Positions 1 through 9,871 of a stretch of 50,117 nt of DNA are shown piece after piece. Made by a program: the position numbers and the translations under genes. Origin of the DNA: Bryobacterales bacterium (lineage in GTDB: Bacteria > Acidobacteriota > Terriglobia > Bryobacterales > Bryobacteraceae); contig SHUI01000004.1 in NCBI GenBank assembly GCA_009697455.1, positions 1 through 50,117 on the forward strand. Reading direction: 5' to 3'. Positions within the stretch are counted from its first letter, which is position 1, and the number at the start of each line of letters is the position of its first letter. The notes below the pieces were generated by a model that worked only from the letters and a program-made list of their open reading frames with translations, made no database searches and was not told the DNA's origin.

Positions 1-475
1 GAGATAGGGAGAAGTGTGCCCGAAAGCCGAAAGCACGCTCCTGACGCACGGCAGCCCTCGCAGATCCCTCGTTTTCGCATGCCAGGAGCGCGCCGCCTCG
101 CGATCTTGAGCGATTCCTGGTGCAAGGCGGCTTCGTAGCGGCCAGCAGCATAAAGCCGGTAACCTTTGAACTGGGCATCAAGCCGGTCTTTCCACCTGCG
201 TCATCTCAAAATCGCCTTCACGAAAGGCGAACGCAACTACGAACACGACCGGCCGCGGAGCAACGGATAGGCGGCGACTTTTCTTAGCAGTCCCGCGACA
301 GGTTCAAAAGATCGACTTTTTGGCCCGCCTGTGAGGATGTCTCCGGCAGCTACCGGGCAGCTCTCACGCCTGTGGTTCTCGACCGCGGTAACCTGAACGA
401 AGCGATGCGAGCGAAAATCATCCGGTCTCCTCTCGACACCTCCGAGCGTCTTAACCAGAGGGCATGGCTGTCATC
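1..475. other. Gene-poor left edge, possible TPR remnant
   Basis: No intact gene is visible. On the minus strand, about positions 180-85, a short open stretch reads FKGYRLYAAGRYEAALHQ, which resembles one tetratricopeptide helix pair, but it has no start and a stop lies close upstream. It may be the edge or remnant of a TPR gene continuing outside the window. A hairpin annotated separately lies at 208-230. The rest shows no motif I recognise. Confidence 0.3.
208..230 (-). terminator. Possible intrinsic terminator of the caspase cassette
   Basis: Read on the minus strand, TCGCCTT and AAGGCGA form a perfect 7-bp stem with a 5-nt loop, followed by TTTT. It lies about 245 bp downstream of the CHAT gene stop and in the right orientation to end that transcript. 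The T-tract is short, so this is a moderate call. Confidence 0.4.
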
Positions 476-3400
476 CTACCTATCCACTTTGCCGATCACC
501 GTGTCGTTCCCATTGCCGTAGTGCTGGTATGCGCCCCAGGTATTGCCATAATCCCGGATCTGCTCACGGCCTGCCTTGAGGGCGTCGCCAATCATCTCCC
601 CACTCAGCAGTTTCTCGTAAAAGGTACGTGCAAGTCGTGTCGCCTGTTCGTCGTTGACTGGCCAGCCGCTGCCTATGTAATTGCCGACGCCACGTTCGAA
701 GAAGGCCTGAGCAATGCTGGCGAGCCCCTTCGAGTGCTCGTCGGTGGAGAGTGCTCGCCCCTTCGTCGTGACCGCGGAGAAGCAGGCGTTGGCGAACACC
801 AGACGAGGAACCTTACGCGCGCGGAAGATCTCCCGGGGGGAAAGGACGCAATCCTTACCGAAGATCCAGCCGCTTCCGGCCGGGTTGTCCTTGTCATAGT
901 TACCGTGACCAGCGTAGTGGACGATGTCGAATACTCCAGAAAGGAGCAGCGCGAGGATCTCGACCGGGTCGCATTCATCGGGCCCGATGTGCTCCTCGAC
1001 CTCGACGATACCATGGTCTTTCGCGCGGAAGTTGCGGAAGACGCGCGCCACTTCGCGTCCTTCGCGGCGCGCGCCTGGAAGTTGATACTCGGGCTCCCGC
1101 GCGGGGTCGGCGATGATCAGCACCTTGAGATCCTGATTGAGAGCCGGATTCATGCCTGGAGCGCTCGATAGCAGCGTTCGAAACTGGCGCGTCACTCGCA
1201 GTTCGACGCCAAGGCTCAAGACATCGTTCGGGTTCTGCGCGCGGCGAAAACACGCCATCTCCCAAGGATATGAGGCGGTGCTGCGGTCGAGGATGAGCTT
1301 GAGGGGTTTGCCGCCGTCGATCAACCGGTGGAAGTCTTCCGGTACGAGATAGGTGTATAGCAATTCGCCGAACTTTCGCTGCTCGTCTCGCGTGTTCGAG
1401 GCCATGAGCCGGTCGGCCGCGCCCCTGGCGAATGTCGCATTGATCTCGACGTCACGCACCGGGACGACAGCCGTTTCGGTGAGAGCAGAGAAGCGGAACG
1501 TACCCTCCTTCAACTGCTCGACAGTGAGCCGCGCTTCCCTGAGCCCGAGTCTCGATTCAGCGTCTGCCGGTTCCCGTTCGTTGGCCCTGGCCTCGCGCTT
1601 AACGGCCGAATGTTTGCCCTTCTTGATGGTGAGGGTGATCGGTGCGTCTCCCGCCCCTTTGGTTTCCGGCTTTGCCAGCAGAAGAAGCTGATCTTTAAGC
1701 CTCTTAAATGGGGCATCGTACTTCTCGACGATCGTGAGTGAGCGAGCCGCCGCCCTGGTGCTGCCGGACTCCTTCTCGAAGCGCTCGGCGCCTGCCGCAA
1801 CGCCCTCAAGGAATGCTTTGAGGGCACTTTCACGGTCGAGGTTGCCCTCACCGGAACCTATCAGCACGCTGGCGTAGCTCTTCATGCCGAGAGCTGAGAC
1901 GCCTTGAGTCACGTTCGACATGAGGAGCACCAGGTCATCGCGCGTGAACTTGCCGAACTCGCCCATGCCTGCCAGAACCGCGCCTTTGGCTTTGAAGCCA
2001 TTTGCGACGTTCGGTACGAAAAAGGTCTCGCCGAGATTTCCGCCGATCATGCCCAAGCGGCCGGCGCGCTCGATCCAATGGTTGAGCTTAGCATCGATAG
2101 CGGCGACCGCGCGTGTCGGGGGCACGCCCTTGTAATGGCCGACGACGACGAGCGGTGCGTCGACCTCTGTGATGTCGGCCTGAAGCAGCGTGATGTGGAT
2201 CGGCTTGATCTGGGCGCGAACTTCAGGTCGAGCGCGCGGTGAGGGGCGGCCGCGGCTGCCGAGCGCGGCCTTGACGATCGAGTCCTCCGCGAAACGGGCT
2301 TCTTCCAGAGTAAAAGTGCCTAGCGCATCCCGTTCCCCGGACTCGTCCACGTGGGCGCCAGCACCGCGGACAGAGATTTGGTGGGCCGCCTCGGCCCTCC
2401 GCGCGAGCCGGCCGAGATCTTCGATGAGGAGCCTGTCCTCGGGTGTGCGGTAATCACGCATCGTCGGCGTGGCACGTTCGGTTGCAGGCAGTACTTTAGT
2501 TCCGAGTGTGGCGGTGTGACCACGTTCGAGTAACTCATCGACGGCTGCGATTACGGATTCGTTCCGGGCGAGATCGCCATGTGCTTCGTCGACGAAATAT
2601 GCTGGCACGTTTTTCAAAAGGCCGAGGTCGTGCGGCACGCGCCCATCTCCGGCGTAGGTCAACTCGTAGTCGAAATCGCCGCGGTTGGCAATCTTTAACG
2701 CGGACAGCGTCGCCTGCCGGCACCCTGCGACGTAGATCATACGCGTTGGGTCGATGGTTGGCTCAGCGGCCTCGAGATCGTGATGAAATCGATAGGCCCG
2801 GTCGAGGTGGCGCTGCGATACCACGTCCGTATCCTCGCTCCATGTCTCACTCCGGTAAAGTTTTTGAAGCGCCGGAGCAAGCTTCGCCGGGGCCGGGAGC
2901 ATCATGTAACTGCCGACGAACGAGTTAGTGATCTTGAGGAGTTCGTTCAAGTTGTGTTTCACGTCGAGCGTCGCAAGCCTGCTGATCATGGTGTCCTGCC
3001 CGGTCATGACTTGCGGGATGGAGAACGAGCCGTAGTTCGGTGTGCCGAGCATGATGAGGCGCCCGCCGGAAACGAGTCCGGGGTCCTTAATGGAGGCCCA
3101 AAGATCGGGGTGCAAGCGGATGAAATTGCGGCCGACCAGCCCGCCCATCGAGTGGGCGACCAAGTGCACGGGCTTGCCTTGAAAGTCGCGGCGGATAAGA
3201 TCGGCGAGTTCGTTTGAGGAATCATCGATGTCTTTGCGCCAGTCGTAAGCAAAGGGCACAACGTTCCAGCGGCCGCCAAGGGCGAGTATGGCGCGGGCAT
3301 AGTAGCGCTTGTTTACCCCCATCGGCAACACGCGGAGAGCCGGATTAGCTTCCTTAGCGCCGTCCGCGGCCAGCTTGAGTTGATCGATGCGCCCGGCGAT

Positions 3401-3784
3401 CAGGCGGAAGAAGTTTACCCAGACGCCGTCGGGTTTTCCAGAACCCGCCGCGACACCAAGATCCGATCCGGTGATGCCATGGAGAAAGATCACGTTGCCG
3501 AGCGGCGCCGACCGGGAGCGCACGGTCCGGCTGAAACCGGCGAGCTGCTGAAGGTACTTGAGTTCTTCGTCGCCGAAGTAATCCCTAAGTTCGCTCTCGG
3601 CCGTACCGCTTGCGCCCCGGGTCGCGCCACCCAAAACGGCAGCGAGGTCCTTCCAATCGATCCCGGATACTCGTTGTTCGATCTCCACGGTCGCGGTGGT
3701 GCGAACCGAGTCCCGGGCGGCCGCGCGAGTCACGGGCTTCCGTGTAGTAACGGTGGACCGTTTCGTTTTCGTTGTTTTCTTCAT
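476..3784 (-). CDS. Alpha/beta-hydrolase (lipase-like) - CHAT protease fusion
   Basis: This 1102-residue protein has three visible parts. Residues about 95-430 form an alpha/beta-hydrolase of the LCAT/PGAP1 lipase type, with the nucleophile elbow AHSMGG (Ser212) and plausible acid and His positions in AGDGRVP and DEAHGD. Residues about 535-700 (ITLLQADITEVDAPLVVVG) resemble the macro-like N-terminal domain of M17 aminopeptidases. Residues about 780-1100 are a CHAT domain: the pre-domain PWEM motif, catalytic His960 in HYAGHG, and Cys1001 in NACFSA. The N-terminus is Lys/Thr-rich with no signal peptide, so a cytoplasmic protein is expected. An AAGG lies just before the ATG. It follows the metacaspase gene by 76 bp on the same strand, which suggests an operon. 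CHAT proteases are caspase relatives used in bacterial conflict and cell-death systems; a fused lipase-like domain could be the part that damages the cell. The domain calls are solid; the role is inferred. Confidence 0.85.
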   Translation of the reverse strand: MKKTTKTKRSTVTTRKPVTRAAARDSVRTTATVEIEQRVSGIDWKDLAAVLGGATRGASGTAESELRDYFGDEELKYLQQLAGFSRTVRSRSAPLGNVIFLHGITGSDLGVAAGSGKPDGVWVNFFRLIAGRIDQLKLAADGAKEANPALRVLPMGVNKRYYARAILALGGRWNVVPFAYDWRKDIDDSSNELADLIRRDFQGKPVHLVAHSMGGLVGRNFIRLHPDLWASIKDPGLVSGGRLIMLGTPNYGSFSIPQVMTGQDTMISRLATLDVKHNLNELLKITNSFVGSYMMLPAPAKLAPALQKLYRSETWSEDTDVVSQRHLDRAYRFHHDLEAAEPTIDPTRMIYVAGCRQATLSALKIANRGDFDYELTYAGDGRVPHDLGLLKNVPAYFVDEAHGDLARNESVIAAVDELLERGHTATLGTKVLPATERATPTMRDYRTPEDRLLIEDLGRLARRAEAAHQISVRGAGAHVDESGERDALGTFTLEEARFAEDSIVKAALGSRGRPSPRARPEVRAQIKPIHITLLQADITEVDAPLVVVGHYKGVPPTRAVAAIDAKLNHWIERAGRLGMIGGNLGETFFVPNVANGFKAKGAVLAGMGEFGKFTRDDLVLLMSNVTQGVSALGMKSYASVLIGSGEGNLDRESALKAFLEGVAAGAERFEKESGSTRAAARSLTIVEKYDAPFKRLKDQLLLLAKPETKGAGDAPITLTIKKGKHSAVKREARANEREPADAESRLGLREARLTVEQLKEGTFRFSALTETAVVPVRDVEINATFARGAADRLMASNTRDEQRKFGELLYTYLVPEDFHRLIDGGKPLKLILDRSTASYPWEMACFRRAQNPNDVLSLGVELRVTRQFRTLLSSAPGMNPALNQDLKVLIIADPAREPEYQLPGARREGREVARVFRNFRAKDHGIVEVEEHIGPDECDPVEILALLLSGVFDIVHYAGHGNYDKDNPAGSGWIFGKDCVLSPREIFRARKVPRLVFANACFSAVTTKGRALSTDEHSKGLASIAQAFFERGVGNYIGSGWPVNDEQATRLARTFYEKLLSGEMIGDALKAGREQIRDYGNTWGAYQHYGNGNDTVIGKVDR

Positions 3785-3860
3785 TACCAGCCTTACGGGC
3801 TACAAATCCCAAATCAAGCGGCAATGGTAAGCGCCCCGGTTTGCGAACCGCTGCCGAGGG

Positions 3861-4730
3861 TCAATAGACGATCGCTTGTGCGCGGTTGCTGGCGTTGGCT
3901 TCCAACTGAGGGTTTTGCGCGAACTTACCCTTCATCAATGTGCGCATCTTCGCTACCACATCCTTGCGTGAAAGCTTGTTCTGGGTCTCGCGCACGACCT
4001 TCAGATAATAGTAGGTGAACGCACCGTTGTAGCGCCCGTCGAAGTAGGCGTCCGCGCTGGTTTCGTTGGCCTTGCAGCCAGTCCAGAGCGTGTGGTGCGC
4101 GCCCGCGGCGACTCCCTTTCCGGCTGCGACTGCGCCTTTCTTCGCGTTAGACGAGGGCGGGCGCGAAAGCGTAAATCCTCGCATCCTGGCAGTTTTCCGG
4201 CCGAACTCTTGCTCGGGCGGGGCGATGTACCGCGCCCGCGGTGCGTGCGGGCCGAAGTCCGCGCCGCGCAAACCTGTGCCGCTGTGGCAGGTATCGAGAT
4301 AAACCTCCAGGAGCGCGCCGGCTGGCAATTGCACAAACAGATCGTGGAGTTCATCGTCGCTAATGATGTGCGCTGGGTCCCAACCGCCACCCTTCTCGGC
4401 GATGTCATAGGGAACGAAGGCTTCGTCCATGTCGTCGGGCTCGTCGCCGCTGGTGTCATTCATCTGAGTGCCGTGAGAAGAAAGACTGAATACCAGATAG
4501 CTTAGCTTGCCCGATTTCGCGTCGGCGACCATTGTTTTCAGGTTCGACATTATGTTGGCCTTGGTCGCCTTGGCATCGGTGAGGGTGGTTATTTCGCCGG
4601 CCTTAAAACCCAGCAGATCCTTGTGCAGTGCCGCCATATCTTTGGCGTCATTGACGCAGCCATTTAGCGTGAACTGCGAGTAATTTGCAAATTTGTTGAT
4701 ACCCACCAAGAGGGCTTTCTTGCCTGCCAT
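3861..4730 (-). CDS. Metacaspase (peptidase C14 caspase family)
   Basis: The product is a 289-residue caspase-fold protein. It opens with KKALLVGINKF and NDAKDM, typical of bacterial metacaspases, carries catalytic His86 in SSHGTQ, and has catalytic Cys148 in YLDTCHSG. The acidic stretch DEPDDMDEAFVP between them is usual for the family, which cleaves after Lys or Arg and is often calcium-dependent. No signal peptide or extra domain is present, so it is a compact, probably cytosolic protease. I chose the ATG at 4730 rather than 4766 because CGGAG lies 7 nt upstream and the family N-terminus begins there. The CHAT-hydrolase gene follows 76 bp downstream, so one protease may activate or be activated by the other; that link is inference. 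Confidence 0.88.
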   Translation of the reverse strand: MAGKKALLVGINKFANYSQFTLNGCVNDAKDMAALHKDLLGFKAGEITTLTDAKATKANIMSNLKTMVADAKSGKLSYLVFSLSSHGTQMNDTSGDEPDDMDEAFVPYDIAEKGGGWDPAHIISDDELHDLFVQLPAGALLEVYLDTCHSGTGLRGADFGPHAPRARYIAPPEQEFGRKTARMRGFTLSRPPSSNAKKGAVAAGKGVAAGAHHTLWTGCKANETSADAYFDGRYNGAFTYYYLKVVRETQNKLSRKDVVAKMRTLMKGKFAQNPQLEANASNRAQAIVY

Positions 4731-5123
4731 ACGTTTTCTCCGTTTAATTGCCAGCGCGCGGCGCAAACAGAATATTGTTTACACATGAACTATACACGAA
4801 CCGGGGGCATCGTGCGGTTATTTCGCCAAATTGACCCTCGCAATGGCTGGTGCTTACCCGCTCAATTTGCCGTAAAGGGCCCAGGCTGGAGGCCGAATCT
4901 CCCAGATTCATGGCGGGTGTCCATCAAGTCCTACGCATCTGAACCGCCTTCGCGGCTCAAGAAACCGCCGGCCTCGCGCCAAATTCTCGTGGACTGGAGC
5001 CGCATCTGCTACCAAAAGGTTTGGTTTCGTATATTGACCGCTTGCAGATGCGCGCGGTCCGGAATCGCAGCGGCATATCGAGCGGCGGCTCCGACGGGCT
5101 CGCGAACTCCCGGGCGCGTACGC
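4731..5123. other. Intergenic region upstream of the metacaspase
   Basis: About 390 bp separate the recA stop from the metacaspase start. The first 90 bp upstream of the metacaspase are AT-rich compared with the surroundings and contain TATAGT- and AATATT-like hexamers on the minus strand, so the cassette promoter probably lies here. I cannot fix the hexamers. The plus-strand ORF at 4785-5324 runs into recA antisense and looks like a shadow. Confidence 0.4.
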
Positions 5124-6191
5124 CTAGCGGCCGCGAGGCGCTGCCGCCACTACGGGCCTGGACGCCACAGGCTCGGCGGCAGCCTCCGCGGGTTCTCTCG
5201 ACAGTCCCAACAGCCGACGCAATTCCGTGTCGAGCTTCTGCTTGATGTCCGGGTTGTCCTTCAAAAACTGGCGAGCGTTCTCGCGGCCCTGGCCGATGCG
5301 GTCACTTTTGTAGCTATACCATGACCCGCTTTTTTCGACCAGATTGTTCGCCGCTCCCAAATCGAGCAAGTCGCCTTCCTTTGAGATGCCTTCGCCATAG
5401 ATGATGTCGAATTCGGCTTCGCGAAACGGCGACGCCAGCTTGTTCTTCACCACTTTGACCTTGGTGCGATTCCCCGAAACCACGTCGCCGTCCTTGATCG
5501 CCGCGATGCGGCGGATATCCAAACGGACAGAGGAGTAGAACTTCAACGCGCGTCCTCCCGTAGTCGTTTCAGGATTGCCGAACATGACGCCGATCTTCTC
5601 GCGGATCTGGTTGATGAAAATCAGGCACGTTTTTGATTTCGACACCAGACCCGTCAACTTGCGCAGGGCCTGCGACATCAGGCGCGCCTGCAAGCCCATG
5701 TGGCTGTCGCCCATTTCGCCGTCAAGCTCGGCTTTGGGAACGAGCGCGGCGACCGAGTCTACGACAAGGACGTCAATCGAACCGGACGCAACCAGCGCAG
5801 CGGTGATTTCGAGCGCCTGTTCGCCGTAGTCTGGCTGCGAAACGAGCAGGTTGTCGATGTCAACTCCCAATTTGCGCGCGTAGATCGGATCAAGCGCGTG
5901 CTCGACGTCGATGAACGCCGCCATGCCGCCTTTCTTTTGGGCTTCCGCGATTACTTGCAGCGCGATGGTTGTCTTGCCGGACGATTCCGGTCCGAAGATT
6001 TCGTTGATGCGGCCCCTGGGAAATCCGCCGGTCCCGAGCGCCGCGTCGAGCGAAATGGATCCGGTGGAGATAACAGCGATCGGAATGATGGCTTCCTTCG
6101 ATCCAAGCCGGAGGATCGAACCCTTCCCGAACTGTTTTTCAATCTGTCCGAGCGTAAGTTCTAAAGCGCGTGCGCGTTCTTTTTCATCCAT
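5124..6191 (-). CDS. recA: Recombinase RecA
   Basis: RecA is the DNA-dependent ATPase that loads on single-stranded DNA for strand exchange and triggers LexA/UmuD cleavage. The 355-residue protein is full length and has the family landmarks in order: the N-terminal [13 protein letters not shown], Walker A GPESSGKT, the MAW-region block [18 protein letters not shown] (Walker B), the L1/L2 region with [14 protein letters not shown] and [10 protein letters not shown], and [11 protein letters not shown]. The C-terminus ends in a variable Ala/Val/Pro tail. It appears monocistronic, with an extended -10 just upstream. No inserted intein or frameshift is seen. Confidence 0.98.
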   Translation of the reverse strand: MDEKERARALELTLGQIEKQFGKGSILRLGSKEAIIPIAVISTGSISLDAALGTGGFPRGRINEIFGPESSGKTTIALQVIAEAQKKGGMAAFIDVEHALDPIYARKLGVDIDNLLVSQPDYGEQALEITAALVASGSIDVLVVDSVAALVPKAELDGEMGDSHMGLQARLMSQALRKLTGLVSKSKTCLIFINQIREKIGVMFGNPETTTGGRALKFYSSVRLDIRRIAAIKDGDVVSGNRTKVKVVKNKLASPFREAEFDIIYGEGISKEGDLLDLGAANNLVEKSGSWYSYKSDRIGQGRENARQFLKDNPDIKQKLDTELRRLLGLSREPAEAAAEPVASRPVVAAAPRGR

Positions 6192-6205
6192 GGGAATCAG
6201 TGCCG

Positions 6206-6214
6206 ATTATAACA
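6206..6214 (-). promoter_or_regulatory. Extended -10 element of the recA promoter
   Basis: On the minus strand the sequence TGTTATAAT is a perfect extended -10 (TG-N-TATAAT). It ends 14 bp before the recA ATG, so the predicted 5' leader would be very short, about 8 nt. No good -35 hexamer and no Shine-Dalgarno sequence are visible between it and the ATG. I see no clear LexA-type inverted repeat. Confidence 0.5.
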
Positions 6215-6418
6215 GTTCGCTTTGACGTTGCTTGAAAATTGAATCGGCAGGCCGGGGCGATGCACGTGCCCGATTGGCGATACGATACGAATCCGCGGGC
6301 CGCGGCGTTGTATCTCGCTCGCATCGGAACGGCTCGGAATTGGGGACTGCCCGCAATTCCGCGTCAAGAGCAGCCAACGCCGCGCCGGTGCACAACACAA
6401 GTTCCGATTCTTTACAAG

Positions 6419-9400
6419 TCACCAGACGAGTTTCAGCGCGATCTGGCCCTGCCGTGCGGGAAAGCTCGACGTGATGAGTCCGAAACTGCCGTTGCTGCGG
6501 TTCGAGTCCGGCGCGAGTAAGTTGGTGCGGTTGAACAGGTTGAAAAACTCGCCGCGCAGCTCGAAGATCATTCCCTCCCGCGGAAGCGGGAATCGCTTGT
6601 GCAAGCCGAAATCGGTCCCAAAGTAATTAGGGGCGATCACCACATTGCGTCCGGCGGTGCCGTAGGGGTTTGCCAGTTCGTTCGCGCCCACTAGAACCTC
6701 TTTCACGCTGTCACGGCTCAAGAAATTGTTCGGATCCCCGCCCGGGACTTTCGGGTTCCCAACGAGATTTGCCCGAATATTCCCGATGGTACCCACCTGA
6801 AGGCGCGAGGTAGCGCTGTAGATCAGATTCACCGGCAGCCCGCTGTTCATCGTAGTCGTCTGGCTCAGGTTCCAGCCACCGAGAACCATGTTACCGAGGG
6901 CGGGCATGCTCGACCCGAATTTCTTGCCTTTGCCGAAGGGCAGTTCGTAAATCACCGTGAACGTGTCGTTGAAAGGCTGGTTATAGCCCGAGACACCCTT
7001 GTAGGAGCCGCGCCGGGTGAAGCTGATGCGCGAATCGTCGCCGCCCGAGGTTTCCAGATGCCCCGAGGCGTTATCGAGCGCCTTCGACCAGACAAACGTG
7101 TTCAGCAGCAGAAAGCCGTTCGTGAAACGCCGTTCGAGCTTGGCTTGCAGGGCATTGTAGTTGGAGAAGCCGGCGGGTTGGGCGATCTGGATCTGGCCGA
7201 AACCCTGAACCGGGCGGCGGGAGTTGATCGAGATGTTCTCGCCGGGATTGTTAAACCGCGCTTCGTTGTAGTCCGAAAGGATCACCAGTTTGTTGCTGCG
7301 GTTTCCAACGTAGGCGACGTCCAGCACGACGTTGCGGGCGATCTCCCGCTGAATGGTGAAGTGCCAGTTCATGGTGTACCCGGTGCGCGTGTCCGAGGGA
7401 ATGAAATTGGTGCGCGTATTCCCGGTGCTAGCCAGAGTGGGGCTCAGGATTCCCGCCGGATAGCCGTCCTGCGTAGGCCGGAAGCAATTCTGCGGCAACT
7501 GGCCCGCCGTGCAGCGGCCCTGGTTCGGAATCTGGTCGATGCCCACGCCGATAATGCCGGGCAGGTTGTAGGCAAGCAGATTCTCGCCACCCAGCCGGTT
7601 GAAGTGGATGAAGCTCACGCCGAAGCCTCCGCGCACCACAGTCTTGCGGTTGAGGTTATAGGCCATTCCAAATCGCGGCGCGAAGTTGTTGCGGTCCGGA
7701 TTGACCAGAGCGCGGCTCGACAGAGAGCCGCTCTTGGCCTGGACGATCGTTTTCGTGGCCGGGTCGAAGTTCGAAAGGATGTTATCCCGCTCCCACTGCG
7801 GAGTGGCAAACTCGTAGCGCAGGCCCATGTTGAGCGTGAGTTTCGAGCTAAGTTTGAAGTCGTCCTGCACGTAGCCGAAGTACATGCGCTGGCGGTAGTT
7901 TACAATCACGGCGTTGTTGAGCTGGTACCGGTTGCGAAGCCCAAGCATGAAGTCGGCCAGATTGTAGAGGTTGCTTGACGTGCCGGCAGGACCGGAGAAC
8001 CGGCTGCCGTAGTTGTCCTGCCCGTACTTGGGGTTGAAGTCGTCGATTGCGGTGTCGATGGCTTGATATTCGAAACCGAATTTCAGACTGTGACGTCCGG
8101 CCATGTGAGAGAAATTCCCCTTCGGGTTCAGCAGGAAGGGATTCTGGAACTGAGGGTTCGAGGACTGCTGTCCGAACTGAGTGAATCCGCCGACGCTCTG
8201 CGCATAGAGGCCTCCGGCGAAGCGCGGGTCTTCCGGAAGGCCGGTGATACCGTACGCCGCGGACGCGGGAGGCTGGCCGATGAATACCGGCAACTTGCCG
8301 CCTTCCGTCTGCGAAACGGCCATGCGGAACTCCGCCACGCTGCGAGACGACAGTGTGTAGGTGAGCCCGTAGGCGGCCTGATAATTCAGAACGCGCAGAT
8401 TGCCGTTCGCGTTGCCGCCCGACGGTCCGGGAATTCCCGGAGGCTCGAAGTTGTTGGCAAGCCGGTGCGAGTAGCGGCCGAACACCTGCACCTTATTGTT
8501 GACATACCAGTCGATTCGGAAATCGCCCTTGTCGTTCTGGTCCGTCTGGCGGGGCAGAAGTTCGTAGTTGTTGGCGAACAGGCCGTTCGAGGGGATGCCG
8601 GTGCGATTGGGCGCGGGCAGCTCGCTCAGCACTTTTCTCGCGAACGGAGTCATGTCGCTCTGTGGAATCACGCCGTTGGCGTAGGATACGCCAGTCAACG
8701 GATTGGTGACAGGCACGCCCAGGACGCCATTGCGCTGATCAAGCGTCGGAATGGTAGAGAGATTCAGAGCGCGGCGTACTCTGCGGTAACCCTCATAATC
8801 GGCGAAGAAGAAGATCTTGTCCTTCCTTATGGGTCCGCCGATCGTCGCGCCGAACTGATTCTGCTGAAGGGTCGGCTTGCGGTTCTCGCGGGGCTTGAAG
8901 AAGCCGACGGCATTGAGGTTCGTGTTGCGGATAAAGTTCCAGCCCGCGCCGTGGAACTGGTTCGATCCGCTCTTGACGGCCGCGTTGATGACTCCTCCGC
9001 CCACGCGTCCGTACTCGGCGCTAAAGCTGTTGGTTTCGATGCGGAACTCTTGGACCGCGTCCGGGGAAAGCTGAACAATTTGATTCGAGAAGCCCTGGTT
9101 GGAGGTGCCGTAGGCGTTGTTGTCGACGCCGTCGATGATGAAATTATTCAAGGCGCTGCGCATCCCGTTGATATTGTAGGAGGCGTCGCGGAGCGAGCCG
9201 CCATCCGGCGTTATGTTCAGTGTCGAGCGGCGCACTCCGGGAGCGAGAAGGGCGAGGTCGGCGTAAGAGCGCCCATTGAGCGGAAGGTTTACGATCTGTG
9301 TCGCGCTCATCGCGTGGCCGCGGGCGCTGGTGTCGGTTTCAAGGGCGGCTGCCAGGCCGGTGACGGTGACGGTCTCGGACACTGCCGCCACTTGCATCGT

Positions 9401-9709
9401 AAGGTCCACGCGCTGACGGGTACCTACCGTGACGACGAAGGGCGCGGCGCTTGCCGGCGAGAAGCCGGACCGGTCCGCCCGAAGCGTGTAGCTCGCGGGA
9501 CGGACGTTTACGAACTGAAAATTGCCATTGCCGTCGGTCTCCTGCTTCACCGCGACTGACGTCGAGACGTTCGTGAGCGTGACCGCGGCGCCGGGTACGG
9601 CAGCTTGGGCGGAGTCGCGAATGGTGCCGAGCACACTGGCGCTTTCAAACTGGGCGTTCGCGAGCGAGGAGAAAAGCAGTGCGGCCGCAAACGGGCGAAA
9701 ATACGTCAT
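6419..9709 (-). CDS. Oar-like TonB-dependent receptor with carboxypeptidase-regulatory domain
   Basis: This is a large outer-membrane protein of about 1096 residues of the Oar-like type expanded in Acidobacteriota. Residues 1-19 are a signal peptide (ending SLANAQ). Residues about 22-110 form a carboxypeptidase regulatory-like beta-sandwich (LGTIRDSAQAAVPGA). A plug domain follows (LPLNGRSYADLALLAPG, NGMRSALNNFIIDGVDNN) and then a long beta-barrel ending in an aromatic residue (QIALKLVW). I chose the ATG at 9709 because GGGAGG sits just upstream and the signal peptide starts there; the ORF-track start adds 32 unconserved residues. It lies 162 bp downstream of a SelA-like gene on the same strand. 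The substrate is unknown; related receptors are usually assigned to carbohydrate or peptide uptake. Confidence 0.9.
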   Translation of the reverse strand: MTYFRPFAAALLFSSLANAQFESASVLGTIRDSAQAAVPGAAVTLTNVSTSVAVKQETDGNGNFQFVNVRPASYTLRADRSGFSPASAAPFVVTVGTRQRVDLTMQVAAVSETVTVTGLAAALETDTSARGHAMSATQIVNLPLNGRSYADLALLAPGVRRSTLNITPDGGSLRDASYNINGMRSALNNFIIDGVDNNAYGTSNQGFSNQIVQLSPDAVQEFRIETNSFSAEYGRVGGGVINAAVKSGSNQFHGAGWNFIRNTNLNAVGFFKPRENRKPTLQQNQFGATIGGPIRKDKIFFFADYEGYRRVRRALNLSTIPTLDQRNGVLGVPVTNPLTGVSYANGVIPQSDMTPFARKVLSELPAPNRTGIPSNGLFANNYELLPRQTDQNDKGDFRIDWYVNNKVQVFGRYSHRLANNFEPPGIPGPSGGNANGNLRVLNYQAAYGLTYTLSSRSVAEFRMAVSQTEGGKLPVFIGQPPASAAYGITGLPEDPRFAGGLYAQSVGGFTQFGQQSSNPQFQNPFLLNPKGNFSHMAGRHSLKFGFEYQAIDTAIDDFNPKYGQDNYGSRFSGPAGTSSNLYNLADFMLGLRNRYQLNNAVIVNYRQRMYFGYVQDDFKLSSKLTLNMGLRYEFATPQWERDNILSNFDPATKTIVQAKSGSLSSRALVNPDRNNFAPRFGMAYNLNRKTVVRGGFGVSFIHFNRLGGENLLAYNLPGIIGVGIDQIPNQGRCTAGQLPQNCFRPTQDGYPAGILSPTLASTGNTRTNFIPSDTRTGYTMNWHFTIQREIARNVVLDVAYVGNRSNKLVILSDYNEARFNNPGENISINSRRPVQGFGQIQIAQPAGFSNYNALQAKLERRFTNGFLLLNTFVWSKALDNASGHLETSGGDDSRISFTRRGSYKGVSGYNQPFNDTFTVIYELPFGKGKKFGSSMPALGNMVLGGWNLSQTTTMNSGLPVNLIYSATSRLQVGTIGNIRANLVGNPKVPGGDPNNFLSRDSVKEVLVGANELANPYGTAGRNVVIAPNYFGTDFGLHKRFPLPREGMIFELRGEFFNLFNRTNLLAPDSNRSNGSFGLITSSFPARQGQIALKLVW

Positions 9710-9871
9710 GGTGTAACCTCCCTGAGCTTTCTCCATCGTAGCGCAGGAATGTTTCGGTTGGATGACCGGCCGCGGACACTTCAACACGCGCCTGCAGGGC
9801 TTCAATGGTTGGATCGCCTGCCCAAATGCGGCGGCGCCACTATTTGATTTGTGGACGCCCTAGTCTCGCAG

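Noticed and set aside
464-1171. 235-aa plus-strand ORF opposite the CHAT gene
   Set aside because: Antisense to the conserved CHAT domain, whose catalytic motifs are on the minus strand.
8063-9559. 498-aa plus-strand ORF inside the TonB receptor
   Set aside because: Antisense shadow; the minus strand encodes a full receptor with signal peptide and Shine-Dalgarno.
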